Assembly: GCF_003007735.2 (NCBI RefSeq)
Contig: NZ_PXNQ02000012.1
Location: forward strand, 1 to 64,000
DNA: 64,000 nt
From: Paracoccus methylarcula
GTDB lineage: Bacteria; Pseudomonadota; Alphaproteobacteria; Rhodobacterales; Rhodobacteraceae
Reading direction: 5' to 3'
The notes under the pieces are model-generated. The model was not told the origin of the DNA, ran no database searches, and saw nothing but the letters and a program-made list of their open reading frames with translations. Numbering within the stretch: the stretch's first letter is position 1; the number at the start of each line of letters is the position of its first letter. Positions 54,180-64,000 of the stretch are shown here, piece by piece. A program made the position numbers and the translations under genes.

Positions 54180-55130
54180 ATGGCCAAGCAATTCGCATCT
54201 CATGGCGATCTCGAGGAGAAAACCGTCAGTTTCACCGAAATCGGCGAGGGGCTTTACGCCTTCACCGCCGAGGGCGACCCCAATTCCGGCGTCATCATCG
54301 GCGATGACAGCGTGCTGGTGGTCGAGGCGCAGGCCACGCCGCGCCTGGCCCGCAAGGTGATCGAATCGATCCGCGGCGTGACCGACAAGCCGATCAGCCA
54401 CCTGGTCCTGACCCATTTCCACGCGGTCCGGGTGCTGGGCGCCTCGGCCTATGGGGCGGGCGAGATCATCATGTCCGACGCCGCCCGCGCGCAGGTCGCC
54501 GAACGCGGGCAGGAGGATTGGGACAGCGAGTTCGGGCGCTTTCCGCGCCTGTTCCAGGGGCATGAGGAAATCCCCGGCCTGACCTGGCCCAGCCTGACAT
54601 TCCGCGACCGGATGACCGTCTGGCTGGGCAATCGCCGCGTCGATATCTTCCAGCCGGGGCGGGCCCATACCGCCGGGGACGCGGTTGTCTGGGTTCCCGA
54701 CCAGGAGGTGATGTTCACCGGTGATATCGTCGAATACCACTCGGCCTGCTATTGCGGCGACGGGCATTTCGGCGATTGGGGGCGCACGCTCGACCGGATC
54801 ATGGCATTCGACCCGGCCGCGATCGCACCGGGGCGCGGCGACGCCCTGCTGGGCCGCGACATGGTTGCCAAGGCCGTGGCCAATACCCGCGATTTCGTCG
54901 ACAGCACCTATCGCCCCGTCGCCCGCATCGCCGCCGGGGGCGGCACGATCGAGCAGGCGGCGGCAGCCGTCCGCGCCGAATGCGATCCGAAATTCGGCGA
55001 TTACGCGATCTACGAGCATTGCCTGCCCTTCAATATCGGCCGGGCATGGGACGAGGCGCGCGGCATCGACACGCCCCGGATCTGGACGGCAGAGCGTGAC
55101 CGGATGATGTGGGACCTGTTGCAGAAATAG
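54180..55130 (+). CDS. Metallo-beta-lactamase-fold protein with altered metal motif
   Basis: 316 residues. The fold is recognisable from NSGVIIGDDSVLVVEAQATP, LTHFHAVRVLG, GRAHTAGDAVVWVP and FTGDIVEY. The normal HxHxDH motif reads HFHAVR (79-84), so the Asp and third His are gone, while the later His and Asp remain. I recall a related subfamily carrying THYHAVRVLGASAY, so this is probably a conserved variant, not decay. Start 54180 has GAGGAG upstream. It is divergent from the M24 operon; hydrolase or detoxification role unknown. Confidence 0.82.
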   Translation: MAKQFASHGDLEEKTVSFTEIGEGLYAFTAEGDPNSGVIIGDDSVLVVEAQATPRLARKVIESIRGVTDKPISHLVLTHFHAVRVLGASAYGAGEIIMSDAARAQVAERGQEDWDSEFGRFPRLFQGHEEIPGLTWPSLTFRDRMTVWLGNRRVDIFQPGRAHTAGDAVVWVPDQEVMFTGDIVEYHSACYCGDGHFGDWGRTLDRIMAFDPAAIAPGRGDALLGRDMVAKAVANTRDFVDSTYRPVARIAAGGGTIEQAAAAVRAECDPKFGDYAIYEHCLPFNIGRAWDEARGIDTPRIWTAERDRMMWDLLQK

Positions 55131-55156
55131 GGCGCAGGCAGAGAGCGCGGGTTCCG

Positions 55157-55915
55157 CTACGGCGCGTGACCGACCTCGTGCCCGGCCTTGAGCGGTGCGA
55201 GTTCCAGCCCGCCCTCGCGGACCAGGAAATCCATGATCTCCTGCACCCCCCTGCCGTGGCGCAGCGAAGCCATGACCACCGGGCGCGACCCGCGCGAGGC
55301 GCGTGCATCGGCCTCCAGCAATTCGGCATCCACACCGACATGCGGCGCAAGATCGGTCTTGTTCACCACCAGCAGGTCGGAACGCGCAAGGCCCGGGCCG
55401 CGCTTGCGGGGAATGTCCTGCCCGGCGGCGGTGTCGATGACATAGATCGTCAGATCGGCCAGTTCCGGCGAGAAGGTCGCGGCCAGATTGTCGCCGCCCG
55501 ACTCGATCAGGATCAGTTCCAGACCGGGAAAGGCGGCGTTCAGATCGGCGATGGCGGCAAGGTTGATGCTGGCATCCTCGCGGATCGCGGTATGCGGGCA
55601 ACCGCCGGTCTCGACGCCCCGGATCCGCTCTTGCGGCAGGACCTGCGCGCGCATCAGGGCTTCGGCATCCTCGCGCGTGTAGATGTCATTCGTGATGACC
55701 GCCATGGACAGGCGCGGGGCGAGATGCCGGGCCAGCTGCTCGGTCAGGGTGGTCTTGCCCGAGCCGACGGGACCGCCGATGCCGACGCGAAGGGGACCGT
55801 GCGAGAAACGTGACGCATTTCCGGACGCATCGAGGCAGGACCGGGAAACAGTCTGGGAGACTGTTTTTTCTGCCGAAACGGTGCCCACTTTTGCTGGAAA
55901 TGCTTCTGGGCTCAT
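55157..55915 (-). CDS. ureG: Urease accessory GTPase UreG
   Basis: GTPase that drives nickel delivery to urease. P-loop [17 protein letters not shown], then the metal-site segment [32 protein letters not shown] and guanine motif NKTDL. At 252 residues it is about 45 longer than usual: an N-terminal stretch of Ser/Thr/Val-rich sequence precedes the domain. The ATG at 55915 overlaps the ureF stop, supporting this start even though the extension is unusual. Last gene of the operon. Confidence 0.93.
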   Translation of the reverse strand: MSPEAFPAKVGTVSAEKTVSQTVSRSCLDASGNASRFSHGPLRVGIGGPVGSGKTTLTEQLARHLAPRLSMAVITNDIYTREDAEALMRAQVLPQERIRGVETGGCPHTAIREDASINLAAIADLNAAFPGLELILIESGGDNLAATFSPELADLTIYVIDTAAGQDIPRKRGPGLARSDLLVVNKTDLAPHVGVDAELLEADARASRGSRPVVMASLRHGRGVQEIMDFLVREGGLELAPLKAGHEVGHAP

Positions 55916-56565
55916 GATCTGAATATCCTCGTTGTCATGGTTTCATGCGACATGGCGGCGATATCCGCCCCCCATGTGGCGCTGGCCAGATCGGCCTCGG
56001 TCGCCGTTGCGGCGCGGGTTGCCGTGGCCAGCAGCGCCGGTTGCAGCCCGGCCAGCATCGCCTGCCCCTCGACCGGGCCAAGCGGCATGAAGCGCACCGC
56101 GGCCGAGATCAGCGCCGCCGCCTGCGCCTGCAGGAAAGCGGCGAGCACCTCTGGCATGGGCAGCGGAAACCCGGCGCAGGCCCGCCCGAAGGCGACCGGC
56201 AGGGCTGCCGCAGGATGGGCCTCGCCCGTCAGCGCCGAGATATTGGCGGCGAATGCGGTCCCCTGCTCGACGGTCTCGGTCAGGCGTTGCGAGCCCATGC
56301 AGGCGGCGCGGGCCAGATCGTCCAGCCCGGCATGATCGGCCCCGGGCCGCCGCGACAGCGAGGCCAGCACGCCATCCGTCCAGCCGCCGCCATGTTCCAG
56401 CCAGTCAGCCAGCCATTGCGGCAGGGTGGCGCGGGTCACCGCGCCCTGATCCATCGCCCATTCCAGCCCCTGCGACCAGGCGAAACCGCCCACCGGGAAG
56501 GCGGGCGACAGGTATTGCGCCAGCCGCAGCCGGGCGGCGTCAGGCGTGATCGTGCTGGTGGTCAT
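55912..56565 (-). CDS. ureF: Urease accessory protein UreF
   Basis: 217 residues from the ATG at 56565 (MTTSTITPD). Family segments: [56 protein letters not shown]. UreF works with UreD and UreG in urease activation. The chosen start overlaps the ureE coding end by 26 bp; earlier Met codons (56571, 56577 and further) lie in the His-rich tail of ureE and are less likely. Confidence 0.88.
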   Translation of the reverse strand: MTTSTITPDAARLRLAQYLSPAFPVGGFAWSQGLEWAMDQGAVTRATLPQWLADWLEHGGGWTDGVLASLSRRPGADHAGLDDLARAACMGSQRLTETVEQGTAFAANISALTGEAHPAAALPVAFGRACAGFPLPMPEVLAAFLQAQAAALISAAVRFMPLGPVEGQAMLAGLQPALLATATRAATATEADLASATWGADIAAMSHETMTTRIFRS

Positions 56566-57034
56566 GCGCATGTGCATGGGAGTGACCGTGATCATGGCCG
56601 AAGGTGCGGCCATGGCCATAGGCGCCCTTTTCGGGGCTGAAGGGCAGCGTGGCATGTTCGATCCGCGCGCCAAGCTGGTTCAGCATCGCCTCCAGCACGT
56701 GATCGGCGCGGATGATGAGCCGGTCGGCCTCGATCCGGCAGGGGGTGTGGCGGTTGCCGATATGCCATGCGAGGCGGGGCAGGTCGCCACGAATGACCAG
56801 CACCGGCTCGGCGGCGGCATGAACGAGGATCCGGCGGCCATCCGACAGCAGGAAGGCGTCACCATCGTCAAGGCTGGTGACCTCGGGCAGATCGACGAGG
56901 AAATCGCCCGCATCGCAGGCCAGCCGCTTGCGGCGCAGCAGCCGCCCCTCGTAATCCAGCACCACGCCACCATCGAAGGGGGCACCGGAAGACGCGGCGG
57001 CATTGCGGATGACCTGGTGGCTATGGGGGATCAT
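56540..57034 (-). CDS. ureE: Urease accessory nickel chaperone UreE
   Basis: 164 residues. N-terminal domain (VVLDYEGRLLRRKRLACDAGDFLVDLPE) and metal-binding domain (LAWHIGNRHTPCRI, RADHVLEAMLNQLGA), ending in a His-rich tail of about 10 His in the last 20 residues ([19 protein letters not shown]). The tail stores or hands over nickel. 9 bp after ureC. Confidence 0.93.
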   Translation of the reverse strand: MIPHSHQVIRNAAASSGAPFDGGVVLDYEGRLLRRKRLACDAGDFLVDLPEVTSLDDGDAFLLSDGRRILVHAAAEPVLVIRGDLPRLAWHIGNRHTPCRIEADRLIIRADHVLEAMLNQLGARIEHATLPFSPEKGAYGHGRTFGHDHGHSHAHAHDHQHDHA

Positions 57035-57043
57035 CGGGGCTCC

Positions 57044-58732
57044 TCAGAACAGGAAATAGCGTTGCGCCATGGGCAGTTCGCTCGCGGGCTCGCAGGTCAG
57101 GATTTCGCCATCGGCGCGAACCTCGTAGCTTTCCGGATCGACCTCGATCTCGGGCATGGCATCGTTCAGGACCATGTCGGATTTGCCGATGTCCCGGGTC
57201 TGTTCGACCGCGATCAGCACCTTGTCCAGACCACCGCCCGCCCCGGCCTCGAGCCCCGCACCCGACAGGAACAGCGCCGAGGCACGGCGCGAATGCCCCC
57301 ACATCGGGCGGCTGAAGACCGGTTGCACCGGGATCGAGCCGTTCGGATCGCCCATCTGCGCCACGCTGATCTGGCCGCCGACCAGCACCATCTCGGGCTT
57401 GACGCCGAAGAATGCCGGGGACCACAGGACCAGATCGGCGCGCTTGCCGGGCTCTATACTGCCGATATGGGCGCTGACGCCATGCGCGATGGCCGGGTTG
57501 ATCGTGTATTTGGCGATATAGCGGCGGGCGCGCAGGTTGTCGTTCTCGCCCTGCTCGCCCTCCAGCCGCCCGCGCTGGCGGCGCATCTTGTCGGCGGTCT
57601 GCCATGTGCGGATGATGACCTCGCCCACGCGGCCCATCGCCTGGCTGTCCGACGAGATCACGCTGAAGGCGCCCAGATCATGCAGGATATCCTCGGCGGC
57701 GATGGTCTCGCGCCGGATGCGGCTTTCGGCGAAGGCGACATCCTCGGGGACGCGGCGGTCCAGATGGTGGCAGACCATCAGCATATCCAGATGCTCTTCG
57801 ATGGTATTGACGGTATAGGGCCGGGTCGGGTTGGTCGATGAGGGCAGCACATTGCCCATGCCGACCATGCGGATGATGTCGGGGGCATGGCCTCCGCCCG
57901 CGCCCTCGGTGTGATAGGCGTGGATCGTGCGCCCGGCGATGGCCGCCATCGTGTCCTCGACAAAGCCGGATTCGTTCAGCGTGTCGGTATGGATCATCAC
58001 CTGCACATCCATCCGGTCCGCCACGCCCAGGCAATTGTCGATGGCGGCGGGGGTGGTGCCCCAGTCCTCGTGCAGCTTCAGCGCACAGGCCCCGGCGCGG
58101 ACCTGTTCCTCCAGCGGCTCGGGGCGCGAGGCGTTGCCCTTGCCCGCCAGGCCGATATTGACCGGCAGATCGGCGCAGGCCTCCAGCATCCGGGCGATAT
58201 GCCACGGCCCCGGCGTGCAGGTGGTGGCCAGCGTGCCATGCGCGGGGCCGGTGCCGCCGCCAAGCAGGGTGGTGACACCCGAATGCAGCGCGTGATCGAC
58301 CTGCTGGGGGCAGATCATGTGGATATGGCAGTCGAAGCCGCCGGGGGTCAGGATACGGCCTTCGCCCGCGATGATCTCGGTTCCCGGTCCGATGATCAGC
58401 ATGACGCCCGGTTGCGTGTCGGGATTGCCCGCCTTGCCGATGCCGGCAATGCGGCCATCCTTCAGGCCAACATCGGCCTTGGTGATGCCCTGGTGATCGA
58501 AGACCACCACGCCGGTGATGACGGTATCCATCGCGCCGCCCCCGCGCGTGACCTGGGACTGCCCCATGCCGTCACGCACCACCTTCCCGCCGCCGAATTT
58601 GACCTCTTCGCCGGGGATGGTCAGGTCGCGTTCGACCTCGATCAGCAGTTCCGTATCGGCCAGCCGGATGCGGTCGCCACTCGTCGGGCCATACATCGCC
58701 GCGTAATCGGCGCGGGAAAGCGTCACGGCCAT
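57044..58732 (-). CDS. ureC: Urease alpha subunit
   Basis: Catalytic subunit of 562 residues. Active-site parts are all visible: [12 protein letters not shown] (two His), the carbamylated Lys in [18 protein letters not shown] and [13 protein letters not shown] (His ligands), MVCHHLD (flap/catalytic His) and [11 protein letters not shown] (Asp ligand). Hydrolyses urea to ammonia and carbamate at a di-nickel centre. ATG overlaps the ureB stop (TAATG). Confidence 0.97.
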   Translation of the reverse strand: MAVTLSRADYAAMYGPTSGDRIRLADTELLIEVERDLTIPGEEVKFGGGKVVRDGMGQSQVTRGGGAMDTVITGVVVFDHQGITKADVGLKDGRIAGIGKAGNPDTQPGVMLIIGPGTEIIAGEGRILTPGGFDCHIHMICPQQVDHALHSGVTTLLGGGTGPAHGTLATTCTPGPWHIARMLEACADLPVNIGLAGKGNASRPEPLEEQVRAGACALKLHEDWGTTPAAIDNCLGVADRMDVQVMIHTDTLNESGFVEDTMAAIAGRTIHAYHTEGAGGGHAPDIIRMVGMGNVLPSSTNPTRPYTVNTIEEHLDMLMVCHHLDRRVPEDVAFAESRIRRETIAAEDILHDLGAFSVISSDSQAMGRVGEVIIRTWQTADKMRRQRGRLEGEQGENDNLRARRYIAKYTINPAIAHGVSAHIGSIEPGKRADLVLWSPAFFGVKPEMVLVGGQISVAQMGDPNGSIPVQPVFSRPMWGHSRRASALFLSGAGLEAGAGGGLDKVLIAVEQTRDIGKSDMVLNDAMPEIEVDPESYEVRADGEILTCEPASELPMAQRYFLF

Positions 58733-59037
58733 TACAGCGCCCCCATGATGTCTTTGCGGAATCCCTGCACGACCCGGTCGCCCGCATAGGGGATCAGCCG
58801 CACTTCGCGCGATTGGCCCGGCTCGAAGCGGACGGCGGTGCCTGCCGGGATGCACAGGCGCATGCCACGTGCGGCTGCGCGGTCGAAACGCAGCGCCGGG
58901 TTGGTTTCAGCGAAATGGTAATGGCTGCCGACCTGGATGGGACGGTCGCCACTATTTGCGATCATGAGGGTGATCGGCTCGCGGCCCTCGTTCAGCGCGA
59001 TCTCGCCCTTGGCGGGGATGAGCTCACCGGGGATCAT
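58732..59037 (-). CDS. ureB: Urease beta subunit
   Basis: 101 residues, normal for a separate beta subunit: [54 protein letters not shown]. 3 bp after ureJ and overlapping ureC. Confidence 0.97.
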   Translation of the reverse strand: MIPGELIPAKGEIALNEGREPITLMIANSGDRPIQVGSHYHFAETNPALRFDRAAARGMRLCIPAGTAVRFEPGQSREVRLIPYAGDRVVQGFRKDIMGAL

Positions 59038-59040
59038 GGC

Positions 59041-59604
59041 CTAGCCCGCAACCGCAAGGGCGAGGCCCGCCAGCACCGTGCCGCCGCCGATCCCGCGCAG
59101 CAATGCCCCGCGTTGCAGCAGCCTGCCGATCCCGATGCCCAGCAGATGCAGCGCCATGGTAGCAGTGGCGAAACCCACCGCATAGGGGATGAGCCCCTGC
59201 ACCGGGCCCTCTGCCCCATGCGCCCAGCCATGGGCAAAGCCGAAGATCGCGACGCCCGGAACCAGCACCGCCATCGGCAGGCGCATGGCCATCGCGACCA
59301 GCGCGCCGAGGATCACCACCGAGGCAAGGATCATCGGCTCGACGCCCGCAAAGGGCAGCCCCGCCCAACCCAACAGCCCGCCCGCGATCATCGCAGTGAC
59401 GAATGCGGCAGGCAGGGCCCAGAGCATCCGCCCGCCGATCTGCGCCGCCAGCAGGCCAAGCGCGACCATGGCCAGCAAATGATCGGCCCCGCCGATGGGG
59501 TGGGACAGCCCGCCCATGAACTGGCCCGCCTCGTGGCCGGGATGTGCAAGCGCCAGGCCGGGGAAAACGGCCGCAGCGGCGGTAAGGGTGAAAAATCGTT
59601 TCAT
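59041..59604 (-). CDS. ureJ: HupE/UreJ family nickel transporter
   Basis: 187 residues with a signal-like first helix and about six membrane segments. Metal-binding marks are AHPGHEAG, HPIGGADHLLAM and FGFAHGWAHGAEG. Family members take up nickel; location inside the urease operon, between ureA and ureB, supports this. Confidence 0.93.
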   Translation of the reverse strand: MKRFFTLTAAAAVFPGLALAHPGHEAGQFMGGLSHPIGGADHLLAMVALGLLAAQIGGRMLWALPAAFVTAMIAGGLLGWAGLPFAGVEPMILASVVILGALVAMAMRLPMAVLVPGVAIFGFAHGWAHGAEGPVQGLIPYAVGFATATMALHLLGIGIGRLLQRGALLRGIGGGTVLAGLALAVAG

Positions 59605-59916
59605 TCAAGCCTCCTCGCGGATCGGGTGATGGACGGTAACCAGCTTGGTGCCGTCGGGAAAGGTCGCCTCGACCTGCACCGATTCGATCATCTCGGGCAC
59701 GCCCTGCATGCATTGCCCGGCGGTGATCACATGCGCGCCCGCCTGCATCAGGTCGGCCACGCTGCGGCCGTCGCGGGCGCCCTCGACGACGAAATCGGTG
59801 ATCAGGGCGATGGCCTCGGGATGGTTCAGCTTGACGCCGCGGGCCAGCCGCCCACGGGCGACCATGGCGGCGACCGAGACCAGCAGTTTCTCGCGTTCAC
59901 GGGGGGTAAGGTTCAT
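59605..59916 (-). CDS. ureA: Urease gamma subunit
   Basis: 103 residues, slightly longer than the typical 100: [53 protein letters not shown]. It directly abuts ureJ and follows the corrected ureD end by 3 bp. Confidence 0.97.
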   Translation of the reverse strand: MNLTPREREKLLVSVAAMVARGRLARGVKLNHPEAIALITDFVVEGARDGRSVADLMQAGAHVITAGQCMQGVPEMIESVQVEATFPDGTKLVTVHHPIREEA

Positions 59917-59919
59917 GGG

Positions 59920-60740
59920 TCAGACCTGCCAGATACGTGGAAGGGGATCGGGGCGCAGTGCCGCGAGCAGCCGGTTGATCTGCCGCCGCAGCGGCCAGCC
60001 ATCCCCGGCCAGAAGCCGCACAACCAGCGTCCGGGCGGGGCGCTGGCGGCGGATGTCACGCCGGGCTCGTCCAGCATGTCGCGGGCGCGGGTCAGCAAAT
60101 CCGGCGCATGCGGGGCGATCATGGCCAGCGTCGCCACGGCCTTCGCGCCGCCCAACATCGCCGGACCGTCCAGCCGCCGCAGCCCGGCATCGTCCAGCGC
60201 CAGCGCGTCGTGATGCAGGATGCGGCCCTCGCGGCGGACCACCCGGCGGTCGCGCAAGTGCAGATGCGACAGATGCTCACCCATGGCCAGCCGCCCCAGC
60301 ACGATCATTTCCAGCAACAGGCAGCCCGCGCCCGGCGCCAGGTCGACCTCGGTCACGCGATCCAGCGCGGCGCCGTCGAAAAGGATGGTTTCCTGCGGCA
60401 GCCAGTCCAGCCAGCCATCCCTGCCGATGGTCAGGGACACATGCGCCCGCGCCGGACCTCCATCGGCGCGATAGGCGCGCTCGGCCGTCTGTGTCGTTGC
60501 CAGGGCGCGCGTGCGGGGGCGCAACTCGACGCCGTATTCCAGCCGGTCATCCGAGGCCAGCCCGCCGGAGGTATTCAGGAACACGATCTCGGGCAGCCCC
60601 GCCGCCATCCGCGGCAGCATCGCCTTGGCCGAACCCGACTGCGCCAGATCGACGACACCGCGGGGCCCAAGCACGATCCGGGCCTGCCCATGACTGCGCT
60701 GGAAACCGGATATGCGGGGTGAGTCGAACATGGAGGCCAT
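59920..60740 (-). CDS. ureD: Urease accessory protein UreD, C-terminus frameshifted as given
   Basis: Scaffold for nickel insertion, about 273 residues when corrected. N-terminal part ARIVLGPRGVVDLAQSGSAKAMLPRM, IVFLNTSGGLASDDRL and ATTQTAERAYRA are typical. After DEPGVTSAASAPP the given frame becomes W/G/R-rich and runs to 59913. Adding one base at about 60031-60040 restores RTLVVRLLAGDGWPLRRQINRL and PDPLPRIWQV, the normal UreD end, and a stop at 59920. First gene of the urease operon. Confidence 0.9.
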
Positions 60741-63235
<2,495 letters not shown>

Positions 63236-63243
63236 TCATGCCT

Positions 63244-63284
63244 GTCCCCTCCCCGTTGGAACCAGCTTTCCCCGGGGAGGGGAC
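63244..63284 (+). terminator. Terminator-like hairpin after katG
   Basis: Perfect 12-bp stem GTCCCCTCCCCG (63244-63255) with CGGGGAGGGGAC (63273-63284), 17-nt loop, 9 bp after the katG stop. No long T run follows. Confidence 0.65.
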
Positions 63285-63604
63285 CTTGTGCCCCGACCTG
63301 CAGTAACCACCCTGTCGCCAACCGTTCTGCAGCGGTTGGGATGGGTGAAAGCTGGCTGTTGCCATCGTCTGCAAATTGTACTATATATACCAAATGTGAG
63401 TACGTGAGTAAGCCTTTGGTCTAAACCGCCCGATGATCCCGAGCATGGTCCTTCCTGTCAGATTTCTGCAGTATCGCTTGATCGTCGGGCGGTGATCGAC
63501 ATCCTCATATGCCCCAGGGCCGGATGGCGCATGATGTGCCCAGATCACCGCGGATGATTTCCTGTTCACCTGACAGCGCGCCCCGTTGCCCCGCCGGACC
63601 CGTC
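63285..63604. other. Intergenic region without a recognised gene
   Basis: 320 bp with no supported coding sequence. Locally AT-rich around 63375-63400 (TACTATATATACC), then GC-rich. It separates katG from the minus-strand genes at the right edge. Confidence 0.5.
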
Positions 63605-63769
63605 CTATTCCGGCAGGGCGCCGCAAAAGCCGCCCGATGATGCCTGCCCCGATCCCAGGGCAAAGGCCGGGGGCGCCTTGTAGGGATTCAGATCGGCGCT
63701 TGCCTGGTCGAAGACCAGCAGGGCCGCAAGGAACGCGATCGCGGCGGATGCGGTGACGGTGCGGGTCAT
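63605..63769 (-). CDS. Small exported protein, coupled to a YeeE/YedE gene
   Basis: 54 residues beginning MTRTVTASAAIAFLAALLVF, a signal peptide or membrane anchor with Ala-Asp after QASA, then a Gly/Ser-rich segment ending GGFCGALPE with a single Cys. ATG overlaps the stop of the transporter gene. Possibly a periplasmic partner for sulfur-compound transport; no family recognised. Confidence 0.6.
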   Translation of the reverse strand: MTRTVTASAAIAFLAALLVFDQASADLNPYKAPPAFALGSGQASSGGFCGALPE

Positions 63770-64000
63770 GCGCGCGTCTCCAGCCCCAAAAGCGGGCGCA
63801 GCCGGACACCCAGGACCGCACCGGCAAAGGCCGCGACGAACCAGACCCAGCCATGCAGGCTGCCGGTGGACACCCCCGAGAAGAACGCCCCGACATTGCA
63901 GCCGAATGCCAGCCGCGAGGAATATCCCAGCAGGAAGCCCGCGACGATCGTGGCCAGCCATGCCCGCATCGGATAGCCGGGCAGTTTCTGCGACAGCCCG
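63766..64000 (-). CDS. YeeE/YedE (DUF395) family transporter, partial
   Basis: C-terminal part of a membrane protein whose start lies beyond the window. It shows LLGYSSRLAFGCNVGAFFSG and GWVWFVAAFAGAVLG, the second half of the YeeE/YedE unit with its conserved Cys. Family members include the thiosulfate carrier TsuA, so import of a sulfur compound is likely. Confidence 0.85.
   Translation of the reverse strand, partial: GLSQKLPGYPMRAWLATIVAGFLLGYSSRLAFGCNVGAFFSGVSTGSLHGWVWFVAAFAGAVLGVRLRPLLGLETRA

Noticed and set aside
63381..63604. Possible transposase remnant in the minus-strand frame near the right end
   Set aside because: The translated text shows no transposase motif, no inverted repeats or target duplications.

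Overview
The window is a GC-rich alphaproteobacterial chromosome or large-replicon segment, most like Paracoccus or a close Rhodobacteraceae relative. The evidence is the assimilatory nitrate gene order nasA-nasB-nasG-nasH-nasC known from Paracoccus denitrificans (here with cynS inserted), an aerobic (CobN/CobG type) cobalamin cluster, heterotetrameric sarcosine oxidase, and a dispersed intergenic repeat starting with TTCTTCTTCAT. No rRNA, tRNA, insertion sequence or CRISPR array was found.

Layout. 1-3.6 kb: de novo NAD operon nadA-nadB-nadC (minus strand). 4-12 kb: nitrate uptake and assimilation, nasA, nasB, nasG, cynS, nasH, nasC (plus), ending in a hairpin terminator. 12.1-19.9 kb: chemotaxis genes in two divergent arms that meet at a junction where both cheA and a methyl-accepting chemotaxis protein (MCP) gene have lost their 5' halves. 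19.9-33.5 kb: a B12-riboswitch-controlled cob region (DUF1636, cobW, cobN, cobG, cobH, cobI, cobJ, cobK, cobL, cobE, cobM, cobB, cobF). 33.6-36.8 kb: an EmrAB-type efflux operon with its MarR regulator and twin operators. 37-42.5 kb: a flavin monooxygenase, an AcoR-like regulator with a degenerate ATPase domain, and a Na+/solute symporter. 42.6-44.7 kb: a tiny gene, a GntR regulator and a serine/threonine dehydratase. 44.9-54 kb: one minus-strand operon, M24 hydrolase - BCCT transporter - soxBDAG - M20 peptidase. 54.2-55.1 kb: a metallo-beta-lactamase-fold protein. 55.2-60.7 kb: urease operon ureD-A-J-B-C-E-F-G. 61-63.2 kb: katG. The right end holds a small exported protein and the end of a YeeE/YedE transporter gene that leaves the window.

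Functionally the window is dominated by nitrogen acquisition: nitrate, nitrite, cyanate, urea and N-methylated amino acids. The M24-BCCT-sox operon could import a zwitterionic compound, release sarcosine, and oxidise it to glycine, formaldehyde and H2O2; urease, the dehydratase and KatG would handle likely by-products. That link is inference.

Two global oddities matter for any reader. Nine genes (nadA, cheB, cobW, cobN, cobH, cobJ, cobL, the symporter, ureD) are interrupted by a one-base (in cobW one- or two-base) frameshift in GC-rich sequence, while both halves remain well conserved and several operon overlaps fit only the corrected frame; sequencing indels are the simplest explanation. Eight copies of a dispersed repeat occur, seven between genes and one inside cobN, where it is read through in frame.
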